Source: Paraescarpia echinospica (lineage: Eukaryota; Annelida; Polychaeta; Sabellida; Siboglinidae). Taken from it: a DNA stretch of 64,000 nucleotides. The stretch is from assembly GCA_020002185.1 (NCBI GenBank), contig CM034532.1, positions 53,285,430 to 53,349,429 on the forward strand, read 5' to 3'. The notes beneath the pieces were generated by a model. It did no database searches. It was not told the DNA's origin and saw only the letters and a program-made list of their open reading frames with translations. Shown one piece after another: positions 15,065 through 27,036 of the stretch (its first letter is position 1; each line of letters opens with the position of its first letter). Both the position numbers and the translations under genes were made by a program.

Positions 15065-15856
15065 TCACAAATCGTTGATATAAATTAAGAATAATATAGG
15101 TCCTAATACTGATCCCTGTGGTACTCCACTCAATACCGATTTCCAGATTGAAGCCTCCCCATCAACTACTACACGTTGTCTTCTGTCAATCAGCCATTGT
15201 ACTATCCAGTTTATTATACCATTTCCTATGCCATGGGCCTTTAGTTTCAGCAGTAATCTTTGATGTGGTACTTTGTCGAAAGCTTTTTGAAAATCTAAGT
15301 AGACGATATCTACCGGTGATCCCTCATCTACCCACTTAGTGATGTCTTCCAAAAAACATAACATATTTGTTAAGCATGACCTCGCTTTAAAAAAACCATG
15401 TTGAGATGGGTTTATCAAGTTTTGTTTAACTAAAAAATCCACCATGTGATCTTTAATTAGTCTTTCTAATAATTTGCAAATCACTGATGTTAAACTAACT
15501 GGTCTATAGTTCTCCGACTTGTTTCTCGAACCTTTTTTAAATAACGGTATAATGTTTGCCTCTTTCCATTCTAAAGGAACCACTCCCTCTTCTAATGACA
15601 AATTGAAAACTGTTGCAAGCGGTACGCTAATTTGTTCTACAATTTCCAATAGTAGTTTGGGCGGAATCCCATCCACTCCAGGTGATTTATTATCCTTCAT
15701 AGCCCTTATTTTCTTAGCTACCATTTCCGGAGTTACAATTAATTGTCCTAAATAGTCTGAATCTGACCCCTTGAACTTAGCCGCTGGTACTGGCAGTGAA
15801 CTAATATCTTCTCTGGTTAACACTGAAGTAAAGTACTCATTCAGGTCTTCTGCCAT
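15065..15856 (-). pseudogene. CR1-like ORF2, reverse transcriptase fingers/palm
   Basis: 263 codons: KDNKSPGVDGIPPKLLLEI, KKGSRNKSENYRPVSLTSV, VYLDFQKAFDKVPHQRLLLK, SGVPQGSVLGPILFLIYIND. The frame ends at YINDL. CDDTKVFRRIKSG follows in another frame (15070-14990), so a short stretch before the catalytic xADD box is deleted and the enzyme cannot be active. Confidence 0.9.
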
Positions 15857-16210
15857 TAAGAATCCCTCTGATATTATATTTCCAGCACTATCTTCTAGAG
15901 GACCGACCTTATCTTGAACTTTCTGTTTGCTTCGAACATACGCATAAAAACTCTTGCTGTCATGTTTTATATTACTAGCTAATTGTTGTTCATAGCTTCT
16001 CTTTGAATTTCTAATTTCAGCAGTAGCTTGGTTAAGTGCTTCTTTATAACTGTTGTAGTCTTCATCATTTCCTGTACATCTATGACTTCCACATCATTTG
16101 TTTATACTTAATTTTTGTAATGGCTTCTTTCGATAAGTGTTTCTTTTTGGACCGTTTCCCTTGGTTTTTGAAGGGTACACATTTATCGACTATGCACTTA
16201 ATTTCACTCT

Positions 16211-16993
16211 TTAATATATTCCAGCATTCTGTTGCTGTCTTTTTTTTAGTGTGTTATTCCAGTCTACCTTTGCTAAATATTTCCTCATGTCCTTATACCT
16301 TCCTTTGTGGAAATTTCTCCTATACTGCTTTTTACTATTCCTTTCTGATTTTACTTTGATGGTAAAATGTATCTGGTTGTGATCGCTACTCCCCAGTGGC
16401 TCACATATCTTGACATTGTCAACTAATTCATTCTGTGAGGACAAAACTATGTCTAACACATTCTCACCCCTGGTTGGTTCTAGCACATGTTGAGAAAGGA
16501 AAGTATCTTGAACTAAAACTAAAAACTTGTGGTCCTCACTCCCCATACTTTGAAGAGATTTCCATTGTATATGTCCGTGGTTAAAATCCCCCATAATAAT
16601 ACAGTCCCGTTTGCTTACTTCCCTTATAGCGTTTTGTATTTTTTCATTCTCTTCTATGCTTATGTTTGGACTTCGATAAACTAACCCAACTGTTAACGTT
16701 GAGTTTCCTGTAACTATGTTACACCAAACAGCTTCTTCGCAATCTGCTTCTCTTTCTAATTTTATTTCATAAGCCTGGATAGATTCTTTAATATATAAAA
16801 TAACTCCACCTCCCTTTCTTCCTATTCTATCTTTTCTAAACATTACATATCCTGTCAGTCCCAATTCAGCATCTGACATATCGGTGGTGGTCCAGGATTC
16901 GGTTATACCTATTATATGAGGGTCAATATCTTCTACCATAATGTTTAGTTCATTTCTTTTGTTTACTATACTCCTTGCAATATAAACAAACAC
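16211..16993 (-). pseudogene. CR1-like ORF2, endonuclease domain
   Basis: 260 codons of an APE-type endonuclease: IIGITESWTTTDMSDAELGL, GGGVILYIKESI, GLVYRSPN, IMGDFNHGHIQW, ILDIVLSS-type VLDIVLSSQ and GSSDHNQIHF. The catalytic Glu, Asp/Asn and SDH motif are all visible, so the domain itself looks intact. The EN-RT linker (16210-15857) has frame breaks. Confidence 0.88.
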
Positions 16994-17059
16994 ATTTATA
17001 TCCAGCTTCAGAAGAGTTTTCCAGACTGTTATTTGCTGATTTATTTGTGATGTCTTTAT

Positions 17060-17362
17060 CTATGCCTCCATTTTCAGGCTTTTCTGTGAGTCCCCCCTGA
17101 CAACCGATCGCAGCACGTTCTCTGAGAAAACTGCTGCCCCCTTTCCACCAAGATGGAGGCCATCTCTCATGTACATATCTTCCCTCCCAACAAAGTATCC
17201 CCATAAATCTATGAATCCCACGCCCTCTTCTTCACACATCTGCTCAACTAGTGCATTGATCGCCATCCTCTTACAATTTCTGTATGTTGCCCCCTTCCTC
17301 CCATTACTGGCAAAATTCCTGAGAGAACAACCTGTTCCACTCTTGTCTTCTTTAGCTTCCAT
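17060..17362 (-). pseudogene. CR1-like ORF1, frame-shifted esterase end
   Basis: Contains CEEEGVGFIDLWGYFVGRED and MRDGLHLGGKGAAVFSE, i.e. the D-x-x-H catalytic block of SGNH esterases, read in a different frame from the first part of ORF1. Confidence 0.8.
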
Positions 17363-17448
17363 ACTAGATGTCTGTACTTCTGAACTACCCCAGTTGTTCC
17401 CTCCTTGTCTGCATTGTTTGTCCCTACGTGTATTAGTATAGACCCTCC

Positions 17449-18285
17449 CTAGCCATGCCCCAATACCTTCTCTACCCTTTCGGTCACATGCTCTATCCTA
17501 GCCCCCGGTAGACATACAACAACGTCCTTCCCCTCGCATATAGTCTTGTCTGTTTTTCTCAGAATTGAATCGCCCATAAACACTCTCTCTTTTCTCCTTG
17601 CCCCCTCGATCACTGCCTCGGAGTAGCTCCTCCGGTTTGCATATGTCTGGTTGTTATCTTTCCCCCCTGTCGTCTTCTCTCCTGTCACATTCTCTTCCGG
17701 TCCATTCTTTCCTGTCGCTTTTTCTCTTGTCACCTTTCCTCCTGTCAGCGTCCCTTTTGTCGACTTCTCTTCTATCACATTTGCTCTCACTTCCTTTCGT
17801 CCCTTCATCTTTCGTCCCATCTCATTTTCTTCTCTCCTCTCCCGTCCCATCTTCCCTCCCTCCTTCTCTACGGTCACTTTCTTCCCTGTCACCTTCACGC
17901 TTGTCACGTTTTCTGTTGTCGATTTTCCAACGTCTTCCCCACCAATCACCTTCCCTCCTCTCAATCTCCTTTCCTCAGTTTTCTTGCCACTGCTATTCTC
18001 CTTCAGTCTTGCAGTATTCTCACTTCTCTCCCTGTCGTCTCTCTCCATTCGACCTGCCTCCTTGCTAATTCCAATCTCCATTCCCTTCACAATATCTGTC
18101 AACCTAACTATCTCCTTCTGCAGACACTCCACCTTCCAACACCCAATGCACTGAAAGGTGAATCCTTCCTCCATGGTTTCTGCCCATGACTTCCCACAGC
18201 CGGACAATGCAAAATCTACCCAGCTGTGGCAGTGATCGCACACCAAGTGTCGCTTTGCCTTGACTTGCCGCTTGCAAGGCGCCAT
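17449..18285 (-). pseudogene. CR1-like ORF1 protein (zinc finger + esterase start)
   Basis: 278 codons. N-terminal PHD-like Cys/His cluster (CDHCHSWVDF ... CGKSW ... FQCIGCW, residues about 15-50), then a long Lys/Glu/Thr-rich stretch with GKVTGKKVT-like periodicity. The C-terminal VFMGDSILRKTDK is block I of an SGNH/GDSL esterase. The rest of the esterase continues in another frame at 17060-17362, ending with DGLHLGGKG (catalytic Asp/His block). This two-domain ORF1 is known from CR1 and L2 elements, where it helps RNA binding. Broken by a frameshift near 17450. Confidence 0.85.
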
Positions 18286-18888
18286 ATCCCGATTAGAATT
18301 TATTCAATAACTTAACTAACTTAGTCTTTATAAAGACTGTTTCCTGTGTACTACAGCACACTTTAGGTTACACATTTCAATTACACAGCCGACTATTTAT
18401 CCTGTCACGAACGCTAACATTACCGGCAGTGACCTAATTTAAATACAATCAATTACGTTACGTTAGGCTGCTTTATTTATTTAGGTTACGCCGCCCGACT
18501 ATCGCCCTTGCTTAGTTTTAACAACAATGCTACCTAATCAAAATATCTAGCAAGTACTGGTTTACACATATATTATCTGATGTAAGTAGTTTGATGGTTG
18601 TTACTTTATCTCCTATATATTCTACCAAATAATCAGGTTTGTTAATTCTTGTTTACAGCTTATCGAAGGCTAAATGAGTTACCCTATTATCACTCACTAT
18701 ACTAAGGTGTTCTAAAATACTTTAACTAACTAACTTTAAGCACAACTGGTACTCAATATATGTTTATTGCAACTTTATGAACGATATTAAGGCAAGAATA
18801 ATACTTATTAATCTGTAATTCCACTTGTTTATCAACTTTTCTGCACCACCAATTTCTACGATCTATCTCCGCCAAATATAGCCTCTGT

Positions 18889-19560
18889 TGGCTGATCCTA
18901 TCTTGGCATTGAAGTTTCCCATGAGTATCGTCATATCCTTGTCCTTCAGTTTGTCGAGCAATGATAGCAGTCTGTTGTAGAAGTTTTCATTTGTTTCTTC
19001 ATCCTTGTCATTTGTTCGTACATAGCACTGTGTGATGGTTAGCTTGGTCTTGTTCTTACATTCTTTGTTTTGAATGCGGCATAGATGATCCTTGGTCCTG
19101 CTGTCTCCCAACTGATGAGGGCGCTCTGTGCCTCTTGTAACAACATGAATGCCACTCCTTCTGTGTTATGGGCATCTTCTTATTCATGCCCCGAGTAAAG
19201 TATAATTTCTCATGTGTCCACCTTGTTTCGTATAGTCCTAATACTGTGATGTTGCATGCACGTCTTTCCCTTGCTATTTGGGCTGCTTCGTTTGCTTCGT
19301 ACATGGTTCTCACGTTCCATGTTCCGATTTTTGAAACTTTCTTGCAAGATAAAAGGGCATCGGCGATGTAGCTTCCTTTCGGCTTTGACTGCATAGCGCC
19401 ACACTCTCCATGGGAGGCCCACCCTTTCCCAATTTCAGTACAGTTCCTTTGGTCGATGTTTTCATCACAATCTGTTTTTTACGGGAGAGGGTTGTTAGTC
19501 CTTTGCCCAACCCTCCTCTTTTCATATCCGGACATGGGACCGGCATCTCTACTGTTCGGT
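18889..19560 (-). mobile_element. RTE LINE no. 1, 5' part (start of the endonuclease)
   Basis: Frames with KIGTWNVRTMYEANEAAQIA, GLYETRW, and TLMILGN-type text ILMGNFNAKIGSANRGY. The catalytic-loop Asp of GDFNA is Asn. The sequence stops at ANRGY and continues at 14176 with the next codons, so the two parts are one element split by the CR1-like insertion. Confidence 0.88.
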
Positions 19561-20339
19561 ACCTCAACCAATAACATCAGTCGATTGCAGCGACTCCAGA
19601 ATGCCGCCGCTCGCCTTATCACTCGACAGGCTCGTTGTGAAAGTGTGACCCCTATTCTTCGCGAACTGCGCTGGCTACCTATTCAACAGCGCATTACATT
19701 CAAGATCGCTGTTCTTACGTACAAGGCGCTGCACGAAGACCTCTCGCCTGTCTACATGCAGAAACTCGTGCGTGTCTACATGCCAGCCAGACGTCTTCAG
19801 TCTGCTGACTCCAACGCTCTAGCTGTCCCGAGAACACGCAGCAGAGCCGGTGACTGAACATTTGCTCACGCAGCGGCAATAGTGTGGAACGCTCTGCCGT
19901 CAAGCGTTACCGGCAAAATATCACTGGAATCTTTTAAATATGTGTTGAAGACTCACATGTTCACTGCAGCGTATATGTAACTTGGACGATTACCAACACT
20001 GTTTTATCATAGCTGGTTGATGTTTAACGTTTATTGATTATTTATTTATCTATTTATTCATTTTAGCCTAATTTATTGATGTTTACATTAGTCTTAGTTT
20101 ATTTATTAAAATAAGAATACTATGATCTTACCTATTTTATGGTATTTTATATCACATTCCTTTTCTACTGTATTTATTGTCTTAATTACTATTATTATTA
20201 GTTCTTTTTATCTATGCTATAACAACTATTGTTTTTATTCAAATGCATTATTTTTAACATACATTTGTATATTGTTGTAAAGCGCTGTGAACAATATTGG
20301 ATGTGGCTCTTAACAAAATAAATTATTATTATTATTATA
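19560..20339 (+). mobile_element. 5'-truncated L2/CR1-like LINE 3' end
   Basis: C-terminal RT text RLQRLQNAAARLITRQARCE, ILRELRWLPIQQRITFKIAV, VWNALPSSVTGK, then a 3' UTR ending GTAAAGCGCTGTGAACAATA and a (TTA)n tail. It abuts the 5' end of RTE no. 1 directly. Confidence 0.85.
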
Positions 20340-21039
20340 GTGTCTTATTAATCGTTTATTGTTTAATTTAGTTTTATTAATTTATTATCATTTATGTTTT
20401 TATTTTTGTGAATTGTATATGTTATCAAAAGCTGTGTAAATGTTGATGTAAGAATGTAGTGTGAGATGGCCCTTTGAAAATCACGATATAACGTGACATG
20501 GTCGTCATCATTAAATATAGCTTTCACTTACTTACTGAATACAAATGCATCTCTCTTGTACGACAAGTTGATGCAGATGAGCGTATTTGAGAAATTCCAG
20601 TGATCAGCTGAAGACACAACAGGCGTCGTTGTTGAAAAATAGTAACTGTTGCTATCGCAGCAGTATGCATTTCCTGCAATGCATTTACAGGCCACACAAC
20701 AAGTGCATTCGTGCTGCCGGTGATCAGAATCTAAATTCAACGTAACACTCCTTAACTGCCAACGTATTTTTTTAAAGTACTATTTTTGCAGAATAGTCCA
20801 AGTTATTGTTTTCTTTAGTTGATTGCTTTGCTAGTCTTGCAATAGGATATGAAGAATACGTGTAGCTTGTTTACCTTTTAAAAATAGATTACTGTCCGAA
20901 GTTCGTACATCGCGAAATTCTTTCTCCAAAAAACTAAATCGTTTACATTGAATGATGATATTATTCAGTATACGTTTATTAATAATTGTAGCTGCCAAGA
21001 AAAACACAATTGTCAATACCACGGGAGTGCTGAATTAGA

Positions 21040-21200
21040 CAATGTACGCACCGCCCGATTTAGGACTGTGGAAGCTTCTGGGCTAGACAAGGCCAGAACT
21101 ACTTTCATGAGCATGAAGGCTCTGTTGAAGTCAACCCAATACAACAGAAGTACAAAGATACAAATATATCGGAGCTGTGCACTAGCCACTCTTCTTAATC
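21040..21200 (+). mobile_element. Short RTE-like RT fragment
   Basis: Reads KARTTFMSMKALLKSTQYNR, STKIQIYRSCALATLL, matching the segment just before the YGSECW motif of RTE-type proteins. About 50 codons only. Confidence 0.55.
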
Positions 21201-21840
21201 ATAGGCGGATCCGGGGGGCCTGGGGTTACGTGCCCCTGTACCTTTGGAATTTGGCGTGTCCACAGACATTTTTGAATGGGCCCCGGTTACCGCGCCCCCA
21301 GACCGTTTGAATGTCTCCCCATTTGGGTTCAAATAAGCTGAAGTTCTGAAGTTCCGGCGGCGCAGCGGCAAAACATTTTCAACAATACCCCACCGCCCGC
21401 CCGTCTTCCGATGCCATGAATGATTCGACAGAGCAACAGCGGAGTCGTGCCGAAGGTCCGACTCAGACCACCGAATAAGGATTTGCGTCGGTCGCCAGTT
21501 TTTGGGACCCCTTAGACAATAGGCGCGGGAACGGGGGGGGGGGGGGGGGGCAGCTGTCCCTTGGAATTTCGCTGGGGCAGACATATGGTTCTGCCCCTAG
21601 TAAATGTGAGCGTTAATGTTTATTTTTGTTGCGAATATAAAAGATGGCGGGTGGAAATCGAGGTTTTATGAGGGGATTAAGGCTTAGTTTGGCGACCGTG
21701 AAAGGTGGGTGCAACTGGAGGGCAGACGTATGGTTTTGTGCCCCCCCCCCCAGTAATAGGCGGCGCGACGGCGAAAATGTTTCAACAGCAACATCCCCCC
21801 ACCCACCCACCCCTCACCTTAAGATGTCACAGTCGAGCTA
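21190..21840. repeat. GC-rich block with G/C homopolymers
   Basis: Contains GGCGGATCCGGGGGG, an 18-G run near 21540, and three related CCTTTGGAATTT / CAGACATATGGTT-like segments. It resembles a decayed high-copy repeat; a similar GCGGATCC start with a poly-G run occurs at 11222-11475. Not classified. Confidence 0.4.
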
Positions 21841-23699
21841 GCCGAGCCAACGCAGACAGAAACTGAAGCTGAAGAAGAGGTGGCTACGGCAGCGCGACGC
21901 AAGCACCCTCGAGAGATTGGCAAGAGACAGGCCGGTGTGGAGGAAATTCGTAGACGTAATAGGCAGTAAGTATTGATATTTAGAATACCTGGTATTCTAA
22001 ATATCTATGGCAGTAAGTAAGACATCTGGGTTCTGCCCTGCCTACACTGCCTTAAATGCGACACTGGATGCATGAACTTAGGACATGCAACTATACAGTG
22101 GTAGGAGCTCATGCATAGCCGGCCATTATAACGTTTCCTTCATTTCCTGCAAAGTTTGTCTAACAATCTTCTTGAAAATTTCACAGCATATTTAAGCTCC
22201 ATTGACACAAATGCTGTGGAAAATTCGTGAAATTCTCAAATCTTGTTTTTTTCAGAAAAATCCACCCAAACCTAATACCCCTAAATTTTGCCACAATCTG
22301 GTGACGGATTTTAAAATATTGGTGCGTTCTCTACGTTCACTATGCGAATACGCGAGCGACTAGCGTATATATATTGCTATTCGTGAAAGATCTAATGCAG
22401 TAGTACATTCATTATTCACTGAACAAACATGTCCCATGTCAAAGCTGGAAAAAATTCACACATCACACCAAAACGGTATTTTCAAGGGCACTCTTTAAAT
22501 CGGGAATGGCGGACGAATCTTTAATGTAGTCTTACCTCTATAGTATGTGCAAGATATTTTTGTATTATTATGTACACTTTCGCGTGGCAGATGTGATATG
22601 GTTCGCATCTGTTTCGCTTGTGCTATTCCACACGAAATGTACCATCACAGTTCTTTTGTAGAAATAGAGTTAATATATATGTAAATAAAATATATAAATA
22701 AATAGGTACATACAGTGTATATGATTAAACATGTCAAAATAATAAAAAATGACGTAAAAATACTTATTAAAAAGTAAGTCGAAATTGCACTAAAATGTAA
22801 TAAATAGGAAAATAAATAAATTAATTAAAAGGTTAATTCCATGGATTCACGTGATGCTTTCTTATTTTGAAATATCCTGCAGGATATATAGGATATCGTT
22901 TTGCATGAGGGATCATATAATTGTACCATTTAAATAACGGATTAGAATATACAGGCCTACTGTAGTGTAGGGAGACGCTACAGAAAGGCGCGCTAACACG
23001 TGCGTTTGTTTTTCCTTGTGGGCCCGGACGACGCTATCTAGCGGAATTCATATCGTTACCGGAAGTCTATTTTCTGCAAGTGGTCATGAAATTTATCGAA
23101 ATAAATTAACTGAAAACGCAGCAGTCAGCACAAGCCAAAATATACACGCGCATGTAATTCAAAACTTATATCTATAGTACTGTTGCACATATAGTGTGAA
23201 TTATCGTGTCATGGTTCGCAGTACTGGTAACTCGTAACGCATCCAACTCGCAATTGTTTGAGCGATAACTGGAGTTCTAGGCGAGTTTACTATTGGCCGA
23301 GTTACGAAGCTGGCGCGTTCGGCGATACTGTTTAGAAATGCAGGATAGTTTCGTACTCAGCTTGAGGCTTACCAAACACATACAATAGCACACCCTTGCA
23401 GAAAGGTTTGTACCGGCTACCACCCACGGCTCACAAACATCTCCGGCTCCAGTTGCACTCCGTTTGTAACTTTGTTGACACCTTCTTCTCCTTCTTCCAA
23501 TACACGCCTAGCCTCAACATGCTGAGGATACAGGCGGTGCCGTGGCTTGGCAGGCGAACAGGAAATGTTGTTTGTTTTTAGAGTGCAATATATAAGAACA
23601 CAAATTATTGTGTAAATAAACAGAAATACGTGCAGAAGAACTTGCTAACGTCTAGAACATGGGGTAGTGCAAAGTCTGGATGTTGCTTTTAAACGCATC

Positions 23700-24330
23700 C
23701 AGGCTGTTTTTATTTACAATATATTGGGGAGGGAATTCCAAAGTAGAATGGTACTGGGGAAAAAAGAAGAAGAATACAAGTGGTAGTTGCATCTGGAGTG
23801 AGGGATAAGGTAAGATAAGGAATGTTGTTTTCTAGTGACTATATTTACAGGAATAAGATATTGGTTTGCTGGTATACCCACTAGGCCATTTGCTATCTTG
23901 TACATCATACATAGTTTTGCCTCGGTTCTTCTGTCTGATAGGGATCTCCATCCTAATGTCTGGAGCATGTCTGTTACACTGGAGGTATTGTGGTGGCGAT
24001 ATAAGACATATCGGGCTGCACGGCGTTGAATCATTTCTAGTTTGTTTATTTGTGTAAGGGTATAGGGATCCCAGACAGTACAGCTGTTCTCCACGATGGG
24101 TCTGACAAAGGTGAAGTAGGCCTGAGTTTTTATTTAAATTGACGGAACTTTGAGATTTCTGCGGAGAAAGCCTAGTGATCTATTTGCTTTTAGACAAATG
24201 TTATTTATGTGGGCATTCCACCGGAGATCTGAGGTTACGGTTATACCAAGATATTTTACCTGTGAAACAGTTCCTAGTGTTTGACCATGAAGCATGTATT
24301 GATTGTTCAGGCTTCACTTCAGGTTCAGCC
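23700..24330 (-). mobile_element. LINE RT C-terminal fragment
   Basis: 126-codon frame with ENSCTVWDPYTLTQINKLEM, IQRRAARYVLYRHHNTSSV, MLQTLGWRSLSDRRTEAKL, and NSLPNIL. Upstream (24330-24100) reads VKYLGITVTSDLRWNAHINN. This is the end of a Jockey/CR1-superfamily RT, truncated at both ends. Confidence 0.82.
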
Positions 24331-24754
24331 AGGCTTCAATTGAGATCCCCATTCATAATTCTACTTGTTTCCAGCGCTCGGCAATGTTCTATTAACTGAC
24401 TAGTCTGTATTATTGTGGTTACAATGCAATGGTCTTATGAAGTGTCATTCAACTAGTCTGCCTTTTCATAGGTGCTGGAATCAGGGGGCTTGGGGGCTGA
24501 ACCTCCGAATATTTTTGGGGTTTGACTAAAAGGTGCACGACCATGCACAACCATGAAGTTAACGAACGACCTCGTACGACCATGTAATATAATATGTTGG
24601 TAGATAGTTTGGCCATTGATGGTATATATATGGTTTGTGTGTGCATTATTAAAAAAAATTGAGTCTGTATTTCACCCAGGAGTTACACAATTTAACTTAC
24701 GAATCCTTCCAAATGTTTCACAAATCTGTGTTTATTAGATTCACGTTTTACCAA

Positions 24755-26065
24755 TCATCATTGTGCAACCGTAGTGTCCCGTGGTTGGGCCCTCAGCATG
24801 TCATCATCATCATCATCGTGCAACTGTAGTGTCCCATGGTTGGGCCCTCAGCATGTCATCATCATTGTGCAACTGTAGTGTCCCGTGGTTGGGCCCTCAG
24901 CATGTCATCATCATCATCATTGTGCAACTGTAGTGTCCCGTGGTTGGGCCCTCAGCATGTCATCATCATCATCATTGTGTAACTGTAGTGTCCCGTGGTT
25001 GGGCCCTCAGCATGTCATCATCATCATCATTGTACAACTGTAGTGTCCCGTGGTTGGGCCCTCAGCATGTCATCATCATTGTGCAACTGTAGTGTCCCGT
25101 GATTGGGCCCTCAGCATGTCATCATCATTGTGCAACTGTAGTGTCCCATGGTTGGGCCCTCAGCATGTCATCATCATCATCATTGTGCAACTGTAGTGTC
25201 CCGTGGATGGCCCCTCAGCATATCACCATCATCATTGTGCAACTGTAGTGTCCCGTGGTTGGGCCCTCAGCATGTCATCATCATCATCATTGTGCAACTG
25301 TAGTGTCCCGTGGTTGGGCCCTCAGCATGTCATCATCATCATCATTGTGCAACTGTAGTGTCCCGTGGTTGGGCCCTCAGCATGTCATCATCATCATCAT
25401 CATCATTGTGCAACTGTAGTGTCCCGTGGTTGGGCCCTCAGCATGTCATCATCATTGTGCAACTGTAGTGTCCTGTGGTTGGGCCCTCAGCATGTCATTA
25501 TCATTGTGCAACCGTAGTGTCCCGTGGTTGGGCCCTCAGCATGTCATCATCATCATCATTGTGCAACTGTAGTGTCCCGTGGATGGGCCCTCAGCATGTC
25601 ATCATCATTGTGCAACTGTAGTGTCCTGTGGTTGGGCCCTCAGCATGTCATCATCATCATCATTGTGCAACCGTAGTGTCCCGTGGTTGGGCCCTCAGCA
25701 TGTCATCATCATCATCATTGTGCAACTGTAGTGTCCCGTGGTTGGGCCCTCAGCATGTCATCATCATTGTGCAACTGTAGTGTCCCGTGGTTGGGCCCTC
25801 AGCATGTCATCATCATCATCATTGTGCAACTGTAGTGTCCCGTGGTTGGGCCCTCAGCATGTCATCATCATCATCATTGTGCAACTGTAGTGTCCCGTGG
25901 TTGGGCCCTCAGCATGTCATCATCATCATCATTGTGCAACTGTAGTGTCCCGTGGTTGGGCCCTCAGCATGTCATCATCATCATCATTGTGCAACTGTAG
26001 TGTCCCGTGGTTGGGCCCTCAGCATGTCATCATCAACATCACTGTGCAACTGTAGTGTCCTGTGG
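24755..26065 (-). repeat. 25-copy satellite made from the 3' tail of RTE no. 2
   Basis: Units of 49-61 bp with GTGCAACTGTAGTGTCCCGT, GGTTGGGCCCTCAGCATGTC and a variable (ATC)n. The last unit (26040-26110) joins the RTE C-terminal codons HAEGFA, so each unit is the RTE terminus plus its trinucleotide tail. Confidence 0.93.
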
Positions 26066-27036
26066 TTAGGCGAAGCCCTCAGCATGTCGTTTCCCAATAT
26101 GCCTGTCTTGCGCTATCCTCTGCCAGATTGTGCCCTTCCAGTACTTGTCTAGTTCGTCTCTCCACCGTCTCGCCGGTCTTCCTCTAGATCGTTTCCCATC
26201 GTAAGGTCTCCAGGTTGTGATATGCGATGTCCATCGGTTATCTCGTAATCTGCTGATGTGCCCTGCCCAGGTCCACTTCTGTCTTCTGATTTGTTCTATC
26301 ACGTCTATGACCTTTGTCTTCTGTCTTACCCAGATGTTTGTTTTTCTTTCCCGATATGTGATGTTTAACATACTTCTTTCCATCTTTCTTTGTGCGGCTG
26401 CTAGCTTGTTCTTTGCCTGGATGGTGAGTGCCCATGTTTCCACGCCATACATCATCGCTGGAAGTAGGCATGAGTTTAAGACTTGTCTCTTCAAGCAGGT
26501 TCCAAAGTTACCCTTGAAAATGTCGCGGTGTTTGGCGAATGCTGTCCAGCCAGCGGTGATCCTTCTTTGAATCTCCTTGTCTTGGTTTTTGTCTCTGATA
26601 CTGTATCTGTAATTTCTCGTCGTTTCTTCATCAGTGCTCGTGTCAGTAACAAAATTCTCATCTTTACATGTCTGTTGATTGCTTTGGCTACACTTGTCGC
26701 ACTTAGTTAGATCATCTCAGTGATGTTTTCGCTCATGGTGTCGATGTCGTCTAGTTCTTGTAGTATCTCGAATCGATTTCGCAGTTTGAGTTGGAATTCA
26801 ATCTTTTTTGTTCCTATTTGTGTGGTATCTACACTTGGTGGTCTCTTGTTTTTTAAAGGGAATAAAAACATCTATTGCTCGAATTCATGTTATATTACAT
26901 CCTGCTATCTATTTCCACGTCCACCAAGCCAAAAAAATATAAAAATTAAATGAATTAGAAATTCCACATTTTATGGAGTGCATCCGGACATTTTCGAATA
27001 TGCATATTTTTGGTGCGCTTTTCGGGATGCTGAGAT

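Larger units (their letters stand above)
14187..18878 (-). mobile_element. CR1-like LINE, near full length, nested in RTE no. 1
   Basis: About 4.7 kb with 5' leader (18290-18878), ORF1, endonuclease, RT, and a 3' end of two AATCTTGTTA-type repeats. It is flanked by TACCCGCTGT (14177-14186) and TAGCCTCTGT (18879-18888), an imperfect 10-bp target duplication. RT motifs LDFQKAFDKVPHQRLLLKLK and SGVPQGSVLGPILFLIYIND, and the C-terminal RGDQIEVFKILNGYENID, are CR1-type. Confidence 0.9.
20340..23699. other. Intergenic stretch, mostly featureless
   Basis: Apart from the short RTE fragment and the GC-rich block, I see nothing coding. 22950-23350 has scattered CpGs but no clear promoter element. Confidence 0.5.

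Noticed and set aside
17598..18154. 156-167 codon Ser/Pro/Phe-rich plus frames
   Set aside because: Antisense shadow of the Lys/Glu-rich CR1-like ORF1.
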